Shown here: piece after piece, positions 23,901 through 31,000 of the stretch
Layout: each line of letters begins with the position of its first letter
Position numbering within the stretch: the first letter of the stretch is position 1
Source of the DNA: an uncultured Bacteroidales bacterium
GTDB taxonomy: Bacteria; Bacteroidota; Bacteroidia; Bacteroidales; Paludibacteraceae
DNA length: 32,816 nt
NCBI GenBank assembly: GCA_946619625.1
Contig: CAMOMF010000117.1
Coordinates: 1-32,816, forward strand
Reading direction: 5' to 3'
The notes under the pieces: model-generated
What the model was told of the DNA's origin: nothing
The model's input: the letters and a program-made list of their open reading frames with translations, nothing else
Database searches by the model: none
Translations under genes and position numbers: made by a program

Positions 23901-24986
23901 TTAGGACTTCACTTGGGAGATGGCACGCTTCATTTCAGGCTCCATTTTCTCCTGTTCTTCCACCAGACGCAACTGAGCACGTGTGCGGACAAGATTATGT
24001 TCGGGGTACTGAATCTTATAATAAGTGTCGCCATTGATCCAGTCGGTAAAGAAGCGTACCGTCTGCATGTAACTGAGCAACCGGCATCCGTATGGCAGCA
24101 ATTCTTTCTCGATGTCGGTGAGGAAGGTTGCTTGTCGAAGGTAGCCGCGTGTGTATGCCTCAAAGACCGCCATGTCCACATGGACGTTGTCGGGGTTGGG
24201 GTCGTCCTCGAGACCTGTATTGGCTGCAATCCGCATGAAGTCGCCGAAGTCGCTCAAGACAAATCCCGGCATGACGGTATCGAGGTCCACGATACAGATA
24301 GGACGGTCGTTTTGGTCAAAGAGCACGTTGTTGACCTTGGTGTCGCAGTGGTTGATATGTTTGGGCAGTTTGCCTTCGCGGAAGAGCCTTTCGGCAAGGC
24401 ACATGTCTTCGCGCCGGCTGTTGATAGCCCGGATAATATCGTTGCAGGCGGCTTTTCGTCCTTTGGGGTCTGCAGCGAGAGCCTCGTCCAGTTGCTGCAA
24501 GCGGAACTCGATATTATGGAAATTGGGGATTGACTCGCAGAGTTCGTTGAAGGGTAAGTCTGCCAACTGGCACTGGAAGCGTCCGAAGGCTTCGCCTGTC
24601 AGTTCGGCAGCCTCGGGTGTTACTTTTTCATGCGAAGTGGCGTTCTCGATGAGCACATAGACTCTCCAATAGTCGCCGGCAGGAGTCTGATAGTACAGTT
24701 TGCCGTCGGTGGTAGGAACGAGGGTGAGTACCTTACGGTCAATGTCCGTCTCGCCAGCCGCCTCCAGTTTGTGGCGGATGTGGTTTGTAACTTTCCAAAT
24801 GTTCTGCTGCAACCCCTCGACATTACGGAAAATGTGGTGGTTAATACGTTGCAGGAAATAAGAGCGCTCACCCGCATGCTTGGCACGTACAATGAACGAG
24901 TCGTTGATAATACCTATTTTCAGCGGCTGGGGTTCCGCCACCTCGTTGGGAATGGCGAAACATTTTATTATTTCTTCATTTAACAT
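23901..24986 (-). CDS. NahK-like N-acetylhexosamine 1-kinase (APH-fold phosphotransferase)
   Basis: A 361-residue aminoglycoside-phosphotransferase-fold kinase, the same size as N-acetylhexosamine 1-kinase NahK of bifidobacteria. The catalytic loop is HCDTKVNNVLFD with H213 and D215, and the metal-binding motif is IVDLDTVMPG with D234 and D236. NahK phosphorylates GalNAc or GlcNAc at C1. The N-terminal lobe (LKIGIINDSFIVRA, YFLQRINHHIF) also fits that subfamily. Its neighbours (amino-sugar isomerase AgaS, CBM9-like protein) support an amino-sugar substrate. Homoserine or choline kinase-type substrates are an alternative that sequence alone cannot fully exclude. The ORF starts MLNEEIIKCF after an A/T-rich leader. 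Confidence 0.83.
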   Translation of the reverse strand: MLNEEIIKCFAIPNEVAEPQPLKIGIINDSFIVRAKHAGERSYFLQRINHHIFRNVEGLQQNIWKVTNHIRHKLEAAGETDIDRKVLTLVPTTDGKLYYQTPAGDYWRVYVLIENATSHEKVTPEAAELTGEAFGRFQCQLADLPFNELCESIPNFHNIEFRLQQLDEALAADPKGRKAACNDIIRAINSRREDMCLAERLFREGKLPKHINHCDTKVNNVLFDQNDRPICIVDLDTVMPGFVLSDFGDFMRIAANTGLEDDPNPDNVHVDMAVFEAYTRGYLRQATFLTDIEKELLPYGCRLLSYMQTVRFFTDWINGDTYYKIQYPEHNLVRTRAQLRLVEEQEKMEPEMKRAISQVKS

Positions 24987-25008
24987 TTTATCATTTTATT
25001 TTATTATT

Positions 25009-25080
25009 TATCATTTATCAATTATCCACGGCTCTGCCGATCGTACGAGCCTTACGAGTAAAGAATTGTCAATTGTCAAT
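25009..25080. repeat. intergenic element, copy A
   Basis: Copy A of an element of about 75 bp also found at 26611-26688. A 29-bp core is identical in both copies (25017-25045 and 26621-26649). It contains the small hairpin CGGC-TCT-GCCG and is flanked by ATCAATTAT-type direct repeats. This copy lies between the DUF4832 gene and nahK, overlapping the stop codon of the former. Confidence 0.6.
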
Positions 25081-26611
25081 TAAGGCATTGCCCCAGGACG
25101 TTGTATTTCCTGCCATCGGGGAGCAAGATAGAGACTGCGCCGTTTTCCAGCACCTTGCGTACCTTGGAGGAAGCGGAAGGTGTGCTCTTGAGTGCTGTTT
25201 CCACGGAAGGCAGTTCTCCGGGGTTGAGCGGTGCGGAGGCGTTGACCACGAGAGTGGCTCCCAAGTCGTTGAGGCCGGTCTCTGCATCCCATACTCCTTG
25301 ATTGGCAAGGCGGACGGCATAGCGGGGGTCGTTCATTATCTGTTCAGAAATATCCGGCAGGTAGAGGTAGAGGTGGTAAGTCCCTTCGGGAACAGAGGCG
25401 GGGATGTCCAGTTGTTCGTTGATGGCACTGACAAAGCCGTTCGGCAGCCATCGCCTCGGGTCGGCAGTGAGGGGGAGGCTGTAAGAAGTGTTGCCGTTCT
25501 TGAGGGTGAGGAAGACATGCCGCTCGTTGTAGATAGGCGCATATCCGTCGTTGCGCAGGCGGATAGTGACATTGGCTTTTCCTCCCGGAGCCGCCGAGTC
25601 GGAGAGTTGAGCGTCTATGAGGTTGTAGCGATAGCCCATATGTACGTTGAGTGTGTCGAAGAGTCCGCTGTTACGCCATCGGCTGGTGACGGGAGTGGCA
25701 TAAGAGGAGCCGCAGAAAGACCAGTGATACGTTGCCATCTCAGAAGGTGCCAGGGTGTAACGGCTCTCCGCCAGCGCATTATCATCGTCGATATTGGTTT
25801 CGCCTCCATTGGGAGTATAGAGTGTTTCGGTAGCAATAAACTGCCTGACAGCGGGGTCGTCGTCCAGGTCGTCGCTGGCATACGTACCCATGTTGCCCCA
25901 GTTGTGAAGGAAAGCGTCGTTGTGATACCCCATACGTGCGCGGGTAGTGCCGGTAAACGCAGAATCGGCGGGAAGCGGCTCTTCGCTGCCGAAATAGTCG
26001 AACTTGGTGGTGGGGTAGCGAAAGAGAACAAATCTGTCAGCAGGCACGCGCAACATGAGTGCATCCACTACCCTGCGGCGGTTGGGGTTGAGGTGCTGTG
26101 TCTCGTTGCCATAGTTGGTGGTGTAGTACCACTCGCCCCAAACTCCGACGAAGCCTGCTTCGACCACGTAAATTACGTCCTTGTTGCTTTCAAGGTGGGG
26201 AGCCAACTGCTGCAAATGGCGCTCGACCCAATCGGGCGTGGCATCCACCTTGTCACTCTCGGACTCGGTGTAAGCAAAGCGTAGTACGCACTTGAGTCCG
26301 TAATTACGCAGTTCCTGCATGTCCTCGTCGAACCCTGCCAATACCTGATCGGGCAGGTCCTGCGCCTTGAAGTAGTTGAAGTTGTAGAGCACAACCGCGA
26401 GGGTCATGTTGTAGCGGACGCCCCAAGTGGAAGAGAGATTGCCCTTGACCACGTTGGGTTTGTTGACGGATACCTTTCGGCTCATTTCCTCGGTAAAACC
26501 GCGCTCGGGGTTACGGAAGACCGTAGTATTGTCGGGAACATACGTTATCACTGCTGCCTGAACGGCAAGCAAGGAGAGAAGTGACAGAAATAGGCAAACA
26601 ATCTTTTTCAT
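25076..26611 (-). CDS. secreted DUF4874/DUF4832 glycosidase-like protein with a tail
   Basis: A 511-residue exported protein. A signal peptide ends near VQA-A at about 20. The NPERGF motif near residue 34 and RYNMTLAVVLYNFNYFKA mark the N-terminal DUF4874 domain, and FVGVWGEWYYTTNYG and RYPTTKFDYFG precede the DUF4832 region. The pair forms a TIM-barrel glycoside-hydrolase-like fold whose substrate is unknown. A C-terminal beta domain leads to a diverged tail, KVLENGAVSILLPDGRKYNV, related to the tails of three other proteins in the window. It heads a unit with the NahK-like kinase and the CBM9-like protein, which fits extracellular glycan cleavage feeding a cytosolic sugar kinase. Activity is inference. 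Confidence 0.82.
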   Translation of the reverse strand: MKKIVCLFLSLLSLLAVQAAVITYVPDNTTVFRNPERGFTEEMSRKVSVNKPNVVKGNLSSTWGVRYNMTLAVVLYNFNYFKAQDLPDQVLAGFDEDMQELRNYGLKCVLRFAYTESESDKVDATPDWVERHLQQLAPHLESNKDVIYVVEAGFVGVWGEWYYTTNYGNETQHLNPNRRRVVDALMLRVPADRFVLFRYPTTKFDYFGSEEPLPADSAFTGTTRARMGYHNDAFLHNWGNMGTYASDDLDDDPAVRQFIATETLYTPNGGETNIDDDNALAESRYTLAPSEMATYHWSFCGSSYATPVTSRWRNSGLFDTLNVHMGYRYNLIDAQLSDSAAPGGKANVTIRLRNDGYAPIYNERHVFLTLKNGNTSYSLPLTADPRRWLPNGFVSAINEQLDIPASVPEGTYHLYLYLPDISEQIMNDPRYAVRLANQGVWDAETGLNDLGATLVVNASAPLNPGELPSVETALKSTPSASSKVRKVLENGAVSILLPDGRKYNVLGQCLN

Positions 26612-26688
26612 TTATCAATTATCAATTATCCACGGCTCTGCCGATCGTATGAGGCTTTGCCGAATAAAGAATTATCAATTATCAACTA
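26611..26688. repeat. intergenic element, copy B
   Basis: Copy B of the element at 25009-25080, here in the leader of the DUF4874/4832 gene. Besides the identical 29-bp core it carries AATTATCAATTATC at both ends of a central hairpin-prone region. Confidence 0.6.
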
Positions 26689-26696
26689 TCGCAGTG

Positions 26697-26728
26697 CAAA
26701 GTTACTGCTTTTTTCTGACATATGCAAA
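26697..26728 (-). promoter_or_regulatory. promoter of the DUF4874/4832 unit
   Basis: On the minus strand the -33 box TTTG (26725-26728) and the -7 box TAACTTTG (26697-26704) are 20 nt apart, an excellent fit to the Bacteroidetes consensus. The module is almost identical to the one at 27672-27703. The leader of about 80 nt contains repeat copy B. Confidence 0.75.
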
Positions 26729-26843
26729 TAAAAGGTGTGTTTTTTTTGCTTTTTTTCAAGTTTTTTTGTTACACCTCTTCAATATACGCCTATGCGCGCG
26801 GAGGTGAAAAAGTGGCAATAAACATGTCCGTATACATACCAAC

Positions 26844-26869
26844 AAGGGACTCCCCTGAGGGAATCCCTT
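26844..26869 (-). terminator. hairpin after the 241-residue secreted protein
   Basis: AAGGGACTCCC (26844-26854) pairs with GGGAATCCCTT (26859-26869) with one mismatch and a 4-nt loop, 25 nt after the stop at 26895. It is followed on the minus strand by a weak T-rich stretch. Confidence 0.6.
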
Positions 26870-26894
26870 ATTAGTAGAAAAAGACGGAGCAATA

Positions 26895-27620
26895 TTATTT
26901 TACAATAGCGCCGAGTGCGTTGTAGCGAACGCCGTTCTTGATGATAATGAGTTGACCGTTCTCGATTACCTTAGCAGCCTTGACGGTAGCGGAGAGGTTG
27001 CTAATAGATGAGAGAACAAGGTTGTCAATGCGAACACCAAAGATGTTGCTGGTATTGGTAATCACCTTGATGATGACGTCACCAGCAGCGTAAGTTCCGG
27101 CAGCGAGGTCGAACTCAGCAGCATAAGCGGGACGGATGCCGTTAATCTTGGTGCCGCTCTTGGCATACTCAATGGGGTCAGCCGTGCCGATTGTTACACT
27201 AATACCGCGGTCACTGTCACCATTAGGCTGGAAGTAAACGACCAGTTTACCAGCGGCAGAAGTGGTAAATCCACCGAGGTCGAGCATGGTACCACTGGCC
27301 GCGCGGAACATCGTACCGGCCTTGAGAGAGTCCACACCGTTCCATTCGGGAGTCGGCATAGTGGTGTTGTAACCGGTCTTAACATTCCAAGAGTTGGCAG
27401 CCTCGGAGCCATCAGCCTTTTGGAAGCCCTTGAGGATTGTTTCATTTGCCAGAGTGTAGGTGTCGGTGCTGGTGATGGTTTTTTTAGTCATTTCAGCATC
27501 GGACTGGCTGAGTGCCTGGAAATCAATGTAGTTAGCAACCTCAGAGAGGACGACAACGTTTTGTGCACTAACGGTTACGGCAGCAAACATAGCCGCAGCA
27601 AAAAGGAAAATTTTCTTCAT
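26895..27620 (-). CDS. secreted protein of unknown function with a T9SS-like tail
   Basis: A 241-residue exported protein I do not recognise. The signal peptide MKKIFLFAAAMFAAVTVSAQ is typical, with cleavage near SA-Q. The body looks all-beta: FTTSAAGKLVVYFQPNGDSD in the middle and DVIIKVITNTSNIFGVRIDN near the end suggest a jelly-roll, possibly carbohydrate-binding. It ends with the shared tail KVIENGQLIIIKNGVRYNAL. It forms a single-gene unit with its own promoter (27672-27703) and terminator (26844-26869). No catalytic motif stands out. Compared with the large multi-module proteins nearby, it looks like one beta domain plus the sorting tail. Confidence 0.75.
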   Translation of the reverse strand: MKKIFLFAAAMFAAVTVSAQNVVVLSEVANYIDFQALSQSDAEMTKKTITSTDTYTLANETILKGFQKADGSEAANSWNVKTGYNTTMPTPEWNGVDSLKAGTMFRAASGTMLDLGGFTTSAAGKLVVYFQPNGDSDRGISVTIGTADPIEYAKSGTKINGIRPAYAAEFDLAAGTYAAGDVIIKVITNTSNIFGVRIDNLVLSSISNLSATVKAAKVIENGQLIIIKNGVRYNALGAIVK

Positions 27621-27671
27621 ATTTATTTGTTTTTAGTTGTTATTTATTGCGTGTAAAAACGATACAGAGTG

Positions 27672-27703
27672 CAAAGTTACTGCTTTTTTCTGGAATATGC
27701 AAA
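27672..27703 (-). promoter_or_regulatory. promoter of the 241-residue secreted protein
   Basis: The -33 TTTG (27700-27703) and -7 TAACTTTG (27672-27679) on the minus strand are exactly 20 nt apart. The leader to the ATG at 27620 is about 45 nt. Confidence 0.75.
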
Positions 27704-27757
27704 TAATTTTTGAAAAAAGTGAAAAAATGGCATTTTTTTGTATTGGAGGGGAGACGG

Positions 27758-27812
27758 GAATGGTACAAGAATGGTATTAGAATGGTATTACAATGGTATT
27801 ACAATGGTATTA
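27758..27812. repeat. five tandem 11-bp repeats upstream of a promoter
   Basis: Five head-to-tail 11-bp units: GAATGGTACAA, then GAATGGTATTA twice, then CAATGGTATTA twice. The array ends about 55 bp upstream of the -33 box at 27700. One unit per helical turn would place every copy on the same DNA face, which fits a cooperative binding site. Confidence 0.7.
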
Positions 27813-27960
27813 CTCAGTTTCGAAGTTGGTTTGAAAGAGTGAAGAACGAAAAAAACGGGAAATTTTGAAGGGGAATTCTTGTTTTTTGGAGAAGATAAGG
27901 TGCGAAAAAACAGGAAATTCATCCACAAGGGGTACGACACAGCGTGCGCCCCCTACCTTA

Positions 27961-28027
27961 GGGGGGGGGGGAGTTGCATTGAGGGCAGGATTTTTGGCGC
28001 AGGCACAGAGACACCTGCATACCCGGG
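27961..28027. repeat. G11 tract and third CAGGCACRGAGA repeat copy
   Basis: A run of eleven G lies at 27961-27971. At 27996-28027 lies a copy of the short repeat found at 18172-18236 (GGCGCAGGCACAGAGA, then CCTGCATACCCGGG), just after the stop of the TamB-like gene. Nothing else is visible between 27813 and 28050. Confidence 0.5.
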
Positions 28028-28050
28028 CGAGATGACGAGAGAGAGGGAAA

Positions 28051-31000
28051 TCAGAAGGGGTATCCTATGCCGAAGTTGAGGCGGAGGGCTTCGAGTACAG
28101 AGGGGATATTGTAGTAGGTGTGGATGGGCTGGTCGAGGTCGATCTTTCCCTCCTTGTCGTACCGGTAGGTTTGGTATGGCGCATGTATGGCAACGCCCAA
28201 GTCGAGCCGAACGACCAGTCCTTCAATATCAAGGCGCAAGCCGGCGCCTGTACCGAGGGCTATCTGTCGGGCGAGGTCCTTATTGTTGAGCAACTGGTCC
28301 TGCAGGTCCACCGGAATCTCGAATCGCTTGAGATAATCCTCGTATCCTGCCGCCTTGTAGAGTTCGTTGGTGCTGTACCATGTCCATACATTGCCTGCAT
28401 CGACGAAGGTGGCACCATAGAGTTTCCAAACGAGGGGGAAACGGAGTTCGAGATTGGCTTCGAACTTGACATCACCCGCGTGGAAGAAGGACTGGTTGTA
28501 CTTGGCAGAATAGAAATTGCCGGGTCCGTAGGCATAGGGTGCAAAGGCACGGTTGCTGTTGGGTCCGCCCGCATAGAAAGACTCGGAGAGTGGAGAGAGG
28601 ATAGAGTTGCCCAGCGGGATATTCGCTCCTGCGAACAAACGTGTGGCGATGCAGACCTTGTCAGTAAGATTGAACTTGTTCCGGAGTTCGGCAGTCAGTT
28701 TGACAAACTGATTGAAGGTGATCTTGCCAAGAGGTTTGCTGAGTTCGTCCCACTTGTGACCGAAGGCGCAGTAGATAGCGTTGATGAGGTTACCAGACTC
28801 CTTGACACCGAGGTCGAGCATGGTGTTGACGGCACGCTTGTCCCGGTAGTCATTGTAGGTGAAGTTGTATGCGACAGAAGGCACGAACTCGTCTCCGGCT
28901 ATTACCTGCACCAACTGGGGGTACTCCGTTGCCTTGTCGAGCAAGTCGTCCGTTTCCGCTTTCATGAGAACCAGAGAGAGGGAGAAAGGTGTAAAGGCAT
29001 GTGTGACGAAAGGTGAGGTGTGGAAGAAATAGGTGAGAGAGCCGAAGGTCTTGTGCACACCATATCCGCCGGCGATATTCTCATACTGATAGCCGACCAT
29101 GTAGCGTGTGTCCCCGTCGGGATGGTTGTCGCCCGCCCAGTGGAGGTAGGGGAAGAGAAGTGATACATTGACGCCCAGTTTGTGTGTATCGGTTTTCTTG
29201 GGGTCCCCCGGGTGGCGGTCACGAAGCGCCCAATAGTATGCACCGTTGCCTTTGATAGTAAGTTTCTCGTCCCGTCCCAAGAGGTTGCGTATAGAGGAAG
29301 AGAGGGTAAGGGAGGGTCCAATACTGTTGTTGGAGCGGTACGCAACGCCCGCATCGGCAGTGAGGTCGTACTTGTTTTTCCAGTCCTTGGTGGCACGGAC
29401 GCCAATGCCGGACTTGTAGAGTTCGCCCTCGAAGATATTGTTGAAGTCGCGCATGGAGAAGAGCCTGAGTGCAACATTGCCGCTTCGGGTAAGTTTGTAG
29501 TCGGCGGTGAGGCTGTTGAAGAGTCCTCCGGCTTTGTTCACCTCGGGGTTATCAGAAATCTTGGAGCCGACGGTGACACGCAGTTTGTCGTTGAGGAAAG
29601 ACTTGCTGATGGCGATATTCATGTCGTTGGTTTTTCCGGCGGCATGGTTGGATTGCCCGCTACTAATATCCACGTCGATGACGTTGCCCAATGCGGAGTT
29701 AGCCATAGCGGCATTGATACGGCTGTTGATGATAGAGGAGAGTGCATATCCTGAACGCTGCGCCGCCACGTTGCTTTCGCCTACATACATGCCAGTGGCG
29801 AGGAGGGTAGCCGCCAGCCCTTCGCGCGTCTCTTCGTCAAGGGACGCCAGCTCGCGTGTGACGGTCTCGTCCTCGGGTGCCTCGAGGAAGAAGCCCAGCG
29901 AACCAATCCCAACCGAGTCGAGCACGCTGTTCACCCGTACACCGGTACGGAAATCGACGCGTCGCGTTTCCTCGCCTTTGGACTCGACATCCGCCTTGAT
30001 TTTCTGGGAGGCAGACACATCGAGGAGAGTGCTTCCGAGGGGTCCCATGAAGGTGACGGAACTGCCGGAATCGACCTGAAACGGCATGACGGGATAGAGG
30101 TTGGGCGAATAGCGGATAGTGCCTTTGTCCACATGAACCTGTCCGCCCAGATTGAGTGCTTTCCGGGGCACATTGTACTTGACATTGACGGTACCGTAAG
30201 GTTGCACCTGCGCCAAGTTCTTTTTATCAATAGGATACGTGATGTCCGTAGAGGGGAGGATGGTGACATCGACATCGGCGAGGATACTATCCAGTGGTCC
30301 GGTGACACGTCCGCGTATGTCGGTAGCCAAGTCACCATAGACAGGTATGGGCCCGTCCTTGACCAGTTTGGCGGGGGCGAAACTGTCGGCAGAGATTGCG
30401 ACATCGAGCCTCATGCTATCCAAGTTCAATCCGCCGGTGAGGGCAATGAAAGTACTGTCGGCTCCGTAGATAGGCAAGCCGTTGAGTTCCATTTGGTTGT
30501 GCTGCATGACGATAGGCGTCTCTCCAAGCCCCAGTTCAACCTCGTAGGGCTTGTATAGGGCAGAGACTCCCAATGGCAAAACCTCGGCGGAGATATCCAT
30601 CTTGGCGGGCAATCCGTCAGCTGACGCCTTGGCGCGAACCGCCCCACTGATGTCGAGGTCGTTGTTGCGTAGAATACTATCCACAATATCCAAAGGAATA
30701 TCATCGAGCCGGATGTCTGCACGGAGCGCATCCTTGTAGTTCGTTGAGGGGGAGAGGGTAATATCCGCCGTGCGGTTGCCGAGGTCCATGTCACCGTAAA
30801 TCAGTTTGTTGAGTGTAAGGCGACCGGTTCCGTTCAGTTCGCGCAGGTGCCGCTGCAGGTTGAGTCTGAGTCCGGCATCGGTGCTGAGGTTGTGCAACGA
30901 CATTGCCCCATCGGTGACCTTGCTGTCGGCAGTGAGTGATGCCGTAGTGTTTCCCTCTGTCATGTCTATGCGCATCGCCGCTTTGGCTGCGGGCAGTCGT

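Noticed and set aside
25073..26284. 403-codon plus-strand frame opposite the DUF4832 gene
   Set aside because: Shadow of a gene with a signal peptide and domains; no supporting features of its own.
27758..27812. CRISPR array
   Set aside because: The 11-bp units are contiguous, with no spacers, and no cas gene is nearby.
5347..28050. Classic SusC/SusD polysaccharide utilisation locus
   Set aside because: No TonB-dependent receptor or SusD-like lipoprotein is encoded; only SusE/F-like binding modules are suggested.
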